64,000 nucleotides of DNA from DASSUW01 sp963849695 (lineage in GTDB: Bacteria > Actinomycetota > Thermoleophilia > Solirubrobacterales > Solirubrobacteraceae), in NCBI GenBank assembly GCA_963849695.1, contig CAWKIT010000028.1, positions 25,008 through 89,007 of the forward strand. The letters run 5' to 3'. Below are positions 27,064 to 35,958 of this stretch, piece after piece (the stretch's first letter is position 1; each line of letters begins with the position of its first letter). The notes beneath the pieces are model-generated. The model did no database searches. It was given only the letters and a program-made list of their open reading frames with translations, and had not been told where the DNA came from. Position numbers and translations under genes: made by a program.

Positions 27064-28027
27064 GGTCGCCGATACGATAGCCGCGGCGCCGGAGGCCCCT
27101 GGACCGCGCCACCTCTGCATGCCCGACTGGTACGAGCGCATCACGCAGGAGACGCCGCCGGACATCCTGGCCGAGCACGACCTGCGGTACGCGCTCGTAG
27201 CGTCGCTGATCGCCGAGTCGGCGCTGTGGTGCGACCTCGGGTGCGGCAACGGGATCGGCGCCGCCACCGCGCTGGCCGGGCGCCGGCCGGGAGGCCGCGT
27301 CGTGCTCGTGGACAACGACGCCGAGGCGATCGCCACCGCTCGCAGTGAGCTCGGCGTCGCAGACGCCGTCTTGCTCACCGCGGACCTCGCCTCGCCGGAC
27401 GGCCTCGCCCGCGTACGCGAGCACGTCGCCGGCGATGACGGCACGGTCATCACCTGCTTCGAGGTGATCGAGCACCTCGAGAGCTTCGTCCCGCTGGTCA
27501 GGGCGCTCTCCGAGCTTGTTGAGGGGGGCGGGACGACCGTCGCCCTCAGCGTGCCCAACGACGCCTTCTGGAATGTGCGCAACCCGTACCACCGGGCGGC
27601 ATGGGGAGTGGGGGCGATGGCCGAGCTGCAAAGCGTGCTGCCGGCCGGCCATCTGGTACTGCACCAGGTCCCGCTGTCGGGCTTGGCCGCGCTGCCCACC
27701 GATGGCGAGGAGCGGTTCGACGTCCAGGTTCAGGCCCGTACGGCCGGTGAGCCGACGCACTTCATCGTCGCCATGGGACCGCAGGCGGAGCAGGTGCGTC
27801 CTGGCGCCCGGGTCGCGCAGGTCGACGTTGTCGCACAGCGCTCCTGGGAGCGCCAGCGCGAGGCGCACCTCGCCGTCGCCGAGGCGCGCCTCGCCGTCGC
27901 GGAGGCCACGATCGCCAAGCAGTCGAAATGGTTTGAAGAGTGGCGCGCCTACATCCACGACTTGGAACGGGAGCTGGGACAGCCGCTGTCGGGCGGCGGC
28001 GAGGACGAGTCGCCGCCGAGCTCGTGA
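27062..28027 (+). CDS. SAM-dependent methyltransferase with C-terminal coiled coil
   Basis: 321 aa. ALWCDLGCGNGIGAATALAG is motif I, VVLVDNDAEAIATA motif II, and CFEVIEHLESFVPLVRALSE follows. Residues about 255-300 repeat HLAVAEARLAVAEATIAKQS, a short heptad coiled coil, then a charged tail. The downstream glycosyltransferase overlaps by GTGA, so the two probably modify the same glycan. The annotated ATG (27062) shares CATG with the divergent gene; an ATG near 27119 (MPDWYERITQ) is an alternative start. Confidence 0.82.
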   Translation: MVADTIAAAPEAPGPRHLCMPDWYERITQETPPDILAEHDLRYALVASLIAESALWCDLGCGNGIGAATALAGRRPGGRVVLVDNDAEAIATARSELGVADAVLLTADLASPDGLARVREHVAGDDGTVITCFEVIEHLESFVPLVRALSELVEGGGTTVALSVPNDAFWNVRNPYHRAAWGVGAMAELQSVLPAGHLVLHQVPLSGLAALPTDGEERFDVQVQARTAGEPTHFIVAMGPQAEQVRPGARVAQVDVVAQRSWERQREAHLAVAEARLAVAEATIAKQSKWFEEWRAYIHDLERELGQPLSGGGEDESPPSS

Positions 28028-29394
28028 GGATCGCGTTCCTCGTCAACGACCTCCAGCTGTCCGGAGGCGTCGGCGTGGTCATCCAGCACGCGCGCCAGCA
28101 GACGCGCCACGGCCACGAGGTCTCGCTCGTTCTCGTGCGCGAGCAGGACCTGCCCCACTGGGGGTATGACGCGCTGGCAGACATGCACGTCGCCTCGCTG
28201 GGCGAGGCGCAGGCCGACCGCTTCGATGTCGCAGTGGCGACCTGGTGGGAGACGACCTATTCGCTGTTCACCGTCCCCGCCGCACGCTACGCCTACTTCG
28301 TCCAGAGCCTCGAGGACCGCTTCTATGAGCCCGAGATGGTCGAGCGGCTCGGCGCCGCGGTCACGCTCGACCTGCCGGTCGCGTTCATCACCGAGGCGCG
28401 CTGGATCCGCGACACGCTTGCCGAGCTGCGCCCGGACGCACCTTGCTATCTCGTCCGCAACGGGGTCGACAAGTCGATTTTCCCGGCTGCGGACAGTATC
28501 GAGCCGCGCCTGCGCGGCCCGCTGCGAATCCTCATCGAGGGCAACCCCAGTGTCGCCCACAAGGGCATCCAGGACGCCGTGGCGTCGGTCGCGGCGATGC
28601 GCGCGCCGCGGCGCGTGACCGTGGTGACGACCGAGCACGATGCCTTCGCAGGCGGGCCAGTCGACCGCGTGATCGGGCCCGTCCCGCACCGCGAGATGGC
28701 GAAGGTCTACGCCGAGACCGACGTAGTACTCAAGACGTCACGGGTGGAGGGCATGTTCGGCCCACCTCTCGAGGGTTTCCACCTGGGGGCGACGTGCGTC
28801 GTCACCGAGGTCACGGGCCACGAGGAGTACGTGCAACACGGCTGGAACGGTGTCGTCGCCGACTGGGACGACCCGCGCGGCACCGCCCGGCTGCTCGACC
28901 GGCTCGCGAACAACCCGCGCGAGCTGCACTTCCTGCGCATGAACGCGCTCGCGACGGCGCAGTCGTGGCCCGACTGGGAGCAGGCGGGTCAGTTCATGAC
29001 TCTGGCGCTGGAGCGCATCCGCCGCGACCCGCCGCCGCCCGCCACCGCCGGCAGCGCCCAGCTGATGGCCGACCTTCGCACGGGCACGCAGGAGCTCCAG
29101 CGGCCGCTCAGCGAGCGGCGCGTGCTGGGCCAGGCGATGGCGAAGGTGGAGGGGATCCTCGGTATGCCGGGCCTCTCGCAGCTCGTCGCCGCGCGGCGCC
29201 GGACCCCGGTCCGCCAGCTGATCACCGTCGGCATGCGCACGCTCCTGCTGATCGCCGCCGCGCGCGGCCTCCCGGCACGCGCCAGGACCGCTGTCGGCAG
29301 TGCCCGCGCGCGCGCCCGAGGCGTCCCGGGCCGAGCTCGCGCGAAGGCGTCCGGTGCGCGACGCCGCGTGTGGCGTCGACCGCGCCGGTTCTAG
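28024..29394 (+). CDS. Glycosyltransferase family 4-like protein
   Basis: 456 aa. The N-terminal fold starts VRIAFLVNDLQLSGGVGVVI; the donor-binding half has LRILIEGNPSVAHKGIQDAV, then VVLKTSRVEGMFGPPLEGFH and GATCVVTEVTGHEEYV, a GT4/GT1 pattern with the conserved ExxxxPxxE-type site. The last 100 residues are basic and Ala/Arg-rich (ARARARGVPGRARAKASGAR), perhaps binding membrane or polyanion. GTG start overlaps the preceding stop (GTGA). It ends in a CTAG shared with the convergent deacetylase stop. Confidence 0.85.
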   Translation: MRIAFLVNDLQLSGGVGVVIQHARQQTRHGHEVSLVLVREQDLPHWGYDALADMHVASLGEAQADRFDVAVATWWETTYSLFTVPAARYAYFVQSLEDRFYEPEMVERLGAAVTLDLPVAFITEARWIRDTLAELRPDAPCYLVRNGVDKSIFPAADSIEPRLRGPLRILIEGNPSVAHKGIQDAVASVAAMRAPRRVTVVTTEHDAFAGGPVDRVIGPVPHREMAKVYAETDVVLKTSRVEGMFGPPLEGFHLGATCVVTEVTGHEEYVQHGWNGVVADWDDPRGTARLLDRLANNPRELHFLRMNALATAQSWPDWEQAGQFMTLALERIRRDPPPPATAGSAQLMADLRTGTQELQRPLSERRVLGQAMAKVEGILGMPGLSQLVAARRRTPVRQLITVGMRTLLLIAAARGLPARARTAVGSARARARGVPGRARAKASGARRRVWRRPRRF

Positions 29395-30236
29395 CTGTCC
29401 CGGGCGAGCTTCCGCAGCCAGGCGTCGAAGGCGTCCGCGCCCACGTCCCCGACGGCGGCGCGCGGAATCGCCATACGGTCGTTCGACCGCCCGCTGCCGT
29501 TGAGCACGGCGTAGGAATACCCCGCGTCGCGCGCCGCCTCGCGTGTCGCTTCGTCGACGTCGACGCCGGCGACACCGAACGGATAGGCGAGGCCGTCGGG
29601 TGAGCGTCCCAGCCAACTGGAGATGTCGTCGCGCGCTCCCGTGAGGTCTGCAGCTCGCCGCTCGGCCGGCAGCGTCGCGAGACAGGCATGGCCACGTCCG
29701 TGAGACTCGACCGTGACGAGCGGCGAGGCGGCGAGGCGGCGCAGCTCGTCGACCGTCATCGGCCTGTCCTCGGGAGCCGCGGCGAGCAGGTCGCCGGCGC
29801 GCGCCCATTGCCCGATCGTCCGCAGCGCGCCCTCGATCGCCTCGGGAGGCTTCGCGTGAAGCCACGCTGCGAGCCAACGGAACGCGGCGTCCCGCTCGGC
29901 CCGATCGCGGGCCGGCCACGTGCGCGTCTCGCCGTCGAGGTCGAGCTCGAGCGGGCCTGCATCGGATGGCGCAACGCGGAGCGCCCGCGCCAGCGCGTCC
30001 CACCAGAATGCCTTGCCGGTGCCGACGTGTCCGCTGCTGACGAAGACCGTGACAGGGATGCCGGCCGCCTCGATCTCAGCCAGACCCGGGTCGAGGACAT
30101 CGGCGTACCCGTCGTCGACGGTGACCGCGACGGCTGATTCGGGAGCCTCGTGCGCCACGATCTCGTCGAGGGCGACGGGCGTCCGGCGCGTGGTGAGCAC
30201 CTCGAGCTGCTGTGCGAAGTGAGGTGGTGAGACCAT
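29391..30236 (-). CDS. Polysaccharide deacetylase-family protein (NodB domain)
   Basis: 281 aa from the ATG at 30236. VAVTVDDGYADVLDPGLAEIE is motif 1 with the catalytic Asp pair, SHGRGHACL motif 2 with both metal His. LAYPFGVAGVD matches motif 3. A conserved first strand, SPLVLLYHRVAAHGDDP, lies in the same frame just upstream of this ATG but has no good start codon, so the true start may be hidden by a base error near 30,300. The ATG overlaps the preceding stop (TGATG). Probably removes N-acetyl or O-acetyl groups from the surface glycan or a precursor. Confidence 0.78.
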   Translation of the reverse strand: MVSPPHFAQQLEVLTTRRTPVALDEIVAHEAPESAVAVTVDDGYADVLDPGLAEIEAAGIPVTVFVSSGHVGTGKAFWWDALARALRVAPSDAGPLELDLDGETRTWPARDRAERDAAFRWLAAWLHAKPPEAIEGALRTIGQWARAGDLLAAAPEDRPMTVDELRRLAASPLVTVESHGRGHACLATLPAERRAADLTGARDDISSWLGRSPDGLAYPFGVAGVDVDEATREAARDAGYSYAVLNGSGRSNDRMAIPRAAVGDVGADAFDAWLRKLARDS

Positions 30237-31255
30237 CAAAGCGAGCGGGTCGTCACCGTGCGCGGCCACTCGGTGATAGAGGAGGACGAGGGGGCTGCTA
30301 GACCCAGGCGCCGGACACGGCGCGCCAAGCGCGGCGCCACTGCCCTGAGGGGCCCCGGCGCTGGCGGCGGCACGGAGAACATGTACCGGGTGCGCGAGGC
30401 CGTTGGCTGGAGGGTGCGATGCGCGAGCAAAGGCGCGGCCAGCGCCCCGGCGTTGTGCGCCGCACGAGAGGCCCGCTCGACCAGCTTCGCGGCGTCGCGC
30501 CTTGCGGCCGCGACCGCCACGCCCGCCGTCGCCGTGGCCGCGGCGCGGATCGCCGTCGCGCGCGGCGTCGGCGGCCCGACCGCACCCCAGCGAGCACCTT
30601 GTCGCGCACGAAGTCGCAAGAAGTCGAGCGGGCGCACGTCGGCGTGCGAGATGCGACGCGCGGCGTGCGCCTCGTGAAGCCAGGCGGCGCGCCACCCGGC
30701 GCGTGCCAGCTCACGCTGAGCGAGGTGCTCCTCGCCGAACCAGTCCCGGAGCCCCGGCCTTCCGTGCGCCGGCCAGAATCCGCCCACGCCGCGCAGTGCG
30801 GACACGCGGAACGCGATGTTGCCCGAGTGGAACGTGCGCTTCTCGGCGTCGACCGGCACGGGCACCCCGGCGGCTCCGTCCGCCGGCGGACCGAGGTCTA
30901 CGCCCAACGCCGGTAGCAGCGCGTCGCCGAGCCACGCCGGCCGTTCACCGCTGAACACAGCCGCAAGCGGTCCCCCGACACATCCCAGAGCTGCGGCTCC
31001 GGAGCTCGACCATGCCGCGCGCTGCGCGTCGAGCCAGCCGGGCGAGACCTCGACGTCATCGTCGACGAGCGCCAGGATCTCTCCCTCGCACGCCGCCAAG
31101 GCCTCGTTGCGTGCGGACGCCATACCCTGTCCGGCCGGGGACAGCGCGACCCGCGGCTCGGCACCGGCCGCCGTCAGCGCGGCCAGCACGGCGTCGAGGT
31201 GCGGCGCGTGCGGCCGGGCACAGACCCACACGTCGATGCGCGGGACCGCGCTCAT
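30236..31255 (-). CDS. Glycosyltransferase family 2
   Basis: 339 aa. IDVWVCARPHAPHLDAVLAA begins the fold, and GEILALVDDDVEVSPGWLDA holds the metal-binding DDD/DxD motif; GNIAFRVSALRGVGGF is the acceptor loop and RDWFGEEHLAQRELARAG the late ED motif. The C-terminal 100 residues are Ala/Arg-rich; the last 25 overlap the deacetylase reading frame, which again hints at a base error near the 3' end. ATG 31253-31255 overlaps the methyltransferase stop (ATGA). Confidence 0.85.
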   Translation of the reverse strand: MSAVPRIDVWVCARPHAPHLDAVLAALTAAGAEPRVALSPAGQGMASARNEALAACEGEILALVDDDVEVSPGWLDAQRAAWSSSGAAALGCVGGPLAAVFSGERPAWLGDALLPALGVDLGPPADGAAGVPVPVDAEKRTFHSGNIAFRVSALRGVGGFWPAHGRPGLRDWFGEEHLAQRELARAGWRAAWLHEAHAARRISHADVRPLDFLRLRARQGARWGAVGPPTPRATAIRAAATATAGVAVAAARRDAAKLVERASRAAHNAGALAAPLLAHRTLQPTASRTRYMFSVPPPAPGPLRAVAPRLARRVRRLGLAAPSSSSITEWPRTVTTRSL

Positions 31256-31974
31256 GCCGCGCGCATCGCGCGGGCGGTGATGACGACCTCGTACTCGTCG
31301 TCGTCGTGCTCGAGGTCCGCAGGGTCGAGCTCCTCGGCAGCGAGCCCGTACAGCCACGATGCGGCGACGCGAGCGTTGCCATGCGCCGCGACGCTGACGT
31401 TCCCGGCCCCGTATACGTCTTCGAGGAGCCGCCGGACGCTCGCCGAGGTGAAGCGCCACCACTCGCCCCAGCGCTCGCGGTCGACACGGCTCGTCTGGCT
31501 CAGCGCCGGGACCGTGCACAGCAGCACGCCGCCGGGAGCCAGCAAGTCATACGTGCCCCGCACGGCTGCGCGGACGTCGTAGATGAGTTGCAGCGTCTGG
31601 GTGCAGATGAAGCAGTCGAATGCCTCCGACGGCAGTCCATCCCCGGTGGTCAGATCGCCCACGACCGTCGCCTCGGGGAGACCATCGGCCGCGTAGAGGA
31701 TGTCGCTCGAGGTCACGGCCCCGTCGCCGTACCACTCGGTGTACGTCCGCTCGGCGACCTCGAGAACCCGACCGCGGACGTCGCCACGGTGGCGCTCGAG
31801 GAATCGCTCGATGTACCAGCGGTCGATCGGCCGGCCACGGTCGGAGCCGAACACTCGACTCATCGGCTCGCGGCCCGGGAGCACGAGTCGAGCCTCATCC
31901 CGGCGTGAGCGCTGCACCACCCGCTGGATGCGGCCGAGTGCGCGTCGCGCACGAGGTGGGATCAGCTCACGCAC
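31252..31974 (-). CDS. SAM-dependent methyltransferase
   Basis: 240 aa. GRVLEVAERTYTEWYG replaces the usual glycine-rich motif I, so SAM binding is atypical; AFDCFICTQTLQLIYDVRAA and YDLLAPGGVLLCTVP are clear motif IV/V equivalents. The pattern with SSDILYAADG resembles methyltransferases found beside glycosyltransferases in surface-glycan clusters. GTG start at 31974. It sits between the epimerase (upstream, 9 bp) and the GT2 gene (ATGA overlap), in one transcript. Confidence 0.75.
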   Translation of the reverse strand: MRELIPPRARRALGRIQRVVQRSRRDEARLVLPGREPMSRVFGSDRGRPIDRWYIERFLERHRGDVRGRVLEVAERTYTEWYGDGAVTSSDILYAADGLPEATVVGDLTTGDGLPSEAFDCFICTQTLQLIYDVRAAVRGTYDLLAPGGVLLCTVPALSQTSRVDRERWGEWWRFTSASVRRLLEDVYGAGNVSVAAHGNARVAASWLYGLAAEELDPADLEHDDDEYEVVITARAMRAA

Positions 31975-31983
31975 GCGCTGACC

Positions 31984-32907
31984 CTAGCCGCGGGCGGGGA
32001 TCGTGCCCACCATCCGGCGCAGCCCCTCGCTCAGCGGCACCAGCGCCGCCCAGTCGAGCAGCGCCGCCGCCGCCGAAGGGTCGAGGCACGAGCGCTCGAT
32101 CTCGCCTGGGCGACCCGGCGCCAGGTCGTAGGCGAGATCGAGCGTGCCCACGACGTCGAGCAGGCTCGTCTCGGCGCCGGTCGACACGTTTAGAGCGCCG
32201 GTGACATCGCTTTCCGCAGCCGCGAGCCAGGCGGCGACGACATCGTCGATGAACAGGTAGTCGCGCGTCTGGCGCCCGTTGCCGAACACCGTCACGCGGC
32301 CGCCCTCCGCGCTGACGCCGCAGAAGATCGAGATGACGCCGGCCTCGCCGTCCGGGTCCTGGCGCGGTCCGTACACGTTCGCCATCCGCAGGGCCAGCGT
32401 GGAGATGCCGTGCAGACGCTGGTACTGGCCGAAGTACCACTCCGCCGCCGCCTTCGACGTGCCGTATGGGGAGAGCGGCGCGATGGGCGCGGTCTCTGGC
32501 GTCGGAATGGCTTGTGGGTTACCGTAAACCGCTGCGGTGGAGGCCAGCAGGACGCGGCGCGCACCGGCCTCGCGCGCCGCCTCGAGCACCGAGACGGTGC
32601 CCGCCACGTTGACCTGGGCGTCGAGCGCCGGGTCGGCGATCGACTGGCGGACGTCGACCTGCGCGGCGAGGTGCATGACGACATCGGGCCGGGCGGCCGT
32701 GAACGCCCTTCGCAGGGCGCTGAGGTCGCGCACGTCGACCGCATGTAGCTGCATGCCGCGTTGCAGCGCCTCCGCGACCCAGGGCCGTGGGCTGCGGTGC
32801 AGGTGGTCGGCCACCGCGACCTCGGCCCCGCGATCGAGCAGCGCGTCGACGAGATGCGATCCGATGAAGCCGGCACCGCCGGTGACGACCACGCGCACGC
32901 CGAGCAA
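31984..32907 (-). CDS. NAD-dependent sugar epimerase/dehydratase (GalE-like SDR)
   Basis: 307 aa extended SDR. VVVTGGAGFIGSHLVDALLD is the NAD-binding GxxGxxG; STAAVYG and SPYGTSKAAAEWYFGQYQRL carry the catalytic Ser and YxxxK; RMANVYGPRQDPDGEAGVIS is the sugar-binding region. Probably a UDP-glucose/galactose or UDP-N-acetylhexosamine 4-epimerase; I cannot fix the substrate. The start is a TTG at 32905-32907; a GTG nine bases in is an alternative. First gene of a minus-strand run ending with the deacetylase. Confidence 0.85.
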   Translation of the reverse strand: MLGVRVVVTGGAGFIGSHLVDALLDRGAEVAVADHLHRSPRPWVAEALQRGMQLHAVDVRDLSALRRAFTAARPDVVMHLAAQVDVRQSIADPALDAQVNVAGTVSVLEAAREAGARRVLLASTAAVYGNPQAIPTPETAPIAPLSPYGTSKAAAEWYFGQYQRLHGISTLALRMANVYGPRQDPDGEAGVISIFCGVSAEGGRVTVFGNGRQTRDYLFIDDVVAAWLAAAESDVTGALNVSTGAETSLLDVVGTLDLAYDLAPGRPGEIERSCLDPSAAAALLDWAALVPLSEGLRRMVGTIPARG

Positions 32908-32938
32908 TGCTAGTCCGGGCTCGCCCGACGACGTGCTG

Positions 32939-35060
32939 TCAGCAGAACTGGTCTACGTAGAGGGCCAGGAGCCGAGGCCCGTCGCCGCGCAGGCGAACAT
33001 CGATAAATCCGCGCTCGACCAGCCGCGGCAGCTCCACCGCCACCCGCGACTGCTCGGCGGGGGCGATCCTGCCCGTGGCGACGGTCCGGCCCTCTCGCCG
33101 GACGCTCCACCTGGCGGGTCGGTCGAGAGGAGCGAGCAGGTCGAACGTCGCGCAGTGGCCCCCGGGCCGGAGCCCGGTGCCGTAGAAACGAACAGTCGCC
33201 GCCGCTCCGATGGGCAGCGTTCCGTCGTCGTCGAATCCGCTCGCGTCCCATGCGAGCACCGCAGGCTTTGCCGCGCGGATCACGCCTATCGGAATGTGTT
33301 CGGCGAGCACGATTGCGTCGCCGCGCGGCCGCGGCCCCCCGATCAGCGTTGGAATGACCAGGTAGTCGGGCAGCGGTCCAGGGGAGAGCAGCTCGCCCGT
33401 ACGCCGGTCGTAGGAGACTTCGGCTAGGCCGTCACCGATCGGTACCTGGTTCACGTTCGCGTCGACGGCCAGCACGGTGTCGATCCGCTGGTTGTAGAAC
33501 TGGACCTCCTGCCACAGCGGGATGTACTCAGGACGCCCACCTATCCCACCGGCGAACTCGCCGACCGTGGCTCCCGCGGGGACCGCCCGGTCGACGAACG
33601 CGCGCTCGAGCAGGTCGGCCCCCGCCTTGCTGCCTGCGCCGTTGACGTACTTCGTCATCGTGTAGTGGGTCTGGACCAGGATGACGGCTGGCACGACGGC
33701 GACGAGCGCAAACCCAGGCAGACCCGACAGGCGGGCCGGCGCACGGTGCAGGATCCCGGCCAGCACCACTCCCCCGACGGCGAGCGCAAGGGTGGCGAGC
33801 GTGACAACGTCGTCGCCGTCACCGGGGAGGTAGCGAGAGAGGCGAAGCCCTACCACGCGGGCGTAGAACATCTCGACCGGCGATTCGAAGAAGCCGAATG
33901 GTCCATGATCGGGGCTCCATGGAACCGTGAGCAGCAGTGCCGCGAGCAGCACCGATGTGATCGCGAGCCCGGCCGGCGAGACCTCGCGGCGGGCTACCGC
34001 CAGCGCGGCCGGCAGGAGCAGCAGCGGCGCCAGGTAGATGATGTAGCGCTCGTCGAACCCGGCCGTGTTCAGCGAGTACAGCAGCGCCACCGCGGTCAGC
34101 ACGACCGTGGCGGCGAACGCGAATCGGGCCGGCTCCCGCGAACGCACGAGCGTGATTGCGAGCCACGGAAGGGCGACGGCCGCCGGGAGGAACGCGGTTC
34201 CCACCACCGCCCGCGAGAAGTGCCGGCCTACCTTCGTCAGCAGGTCGAGCGGCTCGAAGCCGAGGCTCGTCGCATAGCCGCCGGCGAGCCGCCGGGTGAG
34301 CCCGTGGCCACCGTCGATGCCGAAGCCGCCCGTGACGAGGACGATCAGCACGAGGGCAGCGGCGCCCCAGACCAGGGCATGGCTCCGGAACACAGTCTGC
34401 AGCCGAGCGAGGATTCTGCCGCTACCGAGTCGCAGGCCCGTGACGAGCAGCGCAACGGGCAGGACGGGCGCGAGCACCAGCAAGCCTGTGCGCGCCAGGC
34501 CGGCGACGATCAGCAGGACGAGCGCAACCGCGTCCCGCCCCGGGGACGGCGCCGCCGCCGTCCGCCAGATCGCCCACACGACCCACATGCAAGCGGGGTA
34601 GGCGACGTTCTCTGTCAGGAACGCGGTCGTCACGACTGCCCACGGGACTGCGACGCTGAGCGCCGCCGGCAGCGCCGCCCACTGCGGCCGCAGCCCGAGG
34701 CCGCGTCCGAGCCGATACACGGGTATGGCCGTGGAGACAAATGCGATCGTGTTCAGCAGCCGGCCGCCGATCAGCGACCAGGGCGCGTCGAACACCGCGG
34801 CGGGCAGTGCGAGCAGCCACACCTCCAGGCGCTGCAATCCCCGACCGTACGACTCGAAGTTCCACAACGACTGCGGGAAGCCCTCATTCAGCCAGCGCGA
34901 GAGGTAGACGTACTGGTCCTCGCCGTTGTGGAAGGCATGCGTATTGATCCCCCAGTAGAGAAACCACAGAACGGCAGACGCGCCGAGCGCCGTCAGCGAT
35001 CACCCAGCCGGGGATCGCCGCCACCCGGCGGCGCACGTTCTCGGGGCTCCATTCCGCCAT
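32939..35060 (-). CDS. GT-C-like polytopic membrane protein, one frame break
   Basis: About 706 aa from ATG 35058-35060 (MAEWSPENVRRRVAAIPGW). The frame shifts near 34,998 (one extra G before LTALGASAVLWFLYWGINTH), after which it is open to 32939. An early loop with HNGEDQYVYLSRWLNEGFP resembles the acidic catalytic loop of GT-C or ArnT-like enzymes, followed by about ten helices and a soluble C-terminal beta-rich domain of about 200 residues (YLVIPTLIGGPRPRG, then FYGTGLRPGGHCATFDLLAP). Probably transfers sugar from a polyprenyl-phosphate donor outside the membrane. No stop separates it in frame from the preceding ectodomain gene, so a single fused protein is possible. Confidence 0.65.
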
Positions 35061-35958
35061 CGGCGCGTTCGCGAGCCGGCCCTCGGCGGCGTCGGCGGCC
35101 AGCGCGGAGCGCATCGCGAGCCAGACCCCGAGCGGAGCCAGCGTCACTACCGCGAGCCCGAGCAACCACCACCACCAGGCGCCGAACGGCCGCAGCGTCG
35201 CGGCGTGCTCCATCACGTCCCCGGCGCGTGAGAGCAGACTTCGCCAGCCGGGCTCGAGCAGGCGCAATTGAAGCTCGGTCGGCGTGGGCTCCCCGTTCAC
35301 GGTGACCGAGGGACGATTGAAGGCACGGCCGTCGTGGGAGCCCACGAGGTCGACGGGCTGGTCCCCGAGGTTGCGCACGCACAGCGTCCCGAAGACGGCG
35401 CTGCGGGGCGGCGACAGCCGGACGTCGAGCTGACGCGTGGCCTCCCAGCCACCCGGCACCCGCGCTACCGCACGATAGGGACCGCCATACGGTCCGTCCT
35501 CGTAGCCCCGCGCTATCACCTCTAGTGGGGGCGCCTTCGTGCCGGCAGACGCTGTGGCGCCGAAGCGGGCGATGCCGGCGTTGGTGTCGAACAGGATCTC
35601 GTCCGCGCAGGCGGTCCCGCCGCCCAGGCAGCGGCAGCGGCACCGTCACGCCGGTGTAGTCGGACGGTGTGGAGGCGACGACCTCGCGCGGCTCGGTCAG
35701 GAACGACCGAACCGGAAACAGCGCGACCGCGACGAGCAGCGCGATGAATACCGCGGTGGCGACCGCAAGCGGGCCCTGCAGTCGGCGCTTCCGGGCCGGT
35801 GGGGGACCGATCAGGCCGATCGACGAATCCGAACGAAGCGCCTCCGAGGATTCAGTTGCGCGAGGTGGTGGTGGCGGTGACACCCGATGCGAGACAGGGG
35901 CCGGAGGCCCACCGGCGGAGCCGGGCGTGCCGGGGCCGCCCTGGGGCCTCCTAGCCAT
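35061..35958 (-). CDS. Membrane-anchored ectodomain protein, one frame break
   Basis: About 299 aa. A Pro-rich cytoplasmic N-terminus (PGTPGSAGGPPAPVSHRVSP) leads to a helix (PLAVATAVFIALLVAVALF), an extracellular beta-rich domain with a Cys pair region (GGTACADEILFDTNAG, FGTLCVRNLGDQP) and a second helix (AWWWWLLGLAVVTLAPLGVW). The frame breaks near 35,632 in a GGGCGGCGGG stretch, +1. The middle domain matches the neighbouring protein at 37448-38068 in layout (Cys near the start, then PGGW/PGGY, then a VCVxN motif). I infer a carbohydrate-sensing or accessory role for the GT-C protein after it. Its ATG lies within the DUF2142 stop region. Confidence 0.55.
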
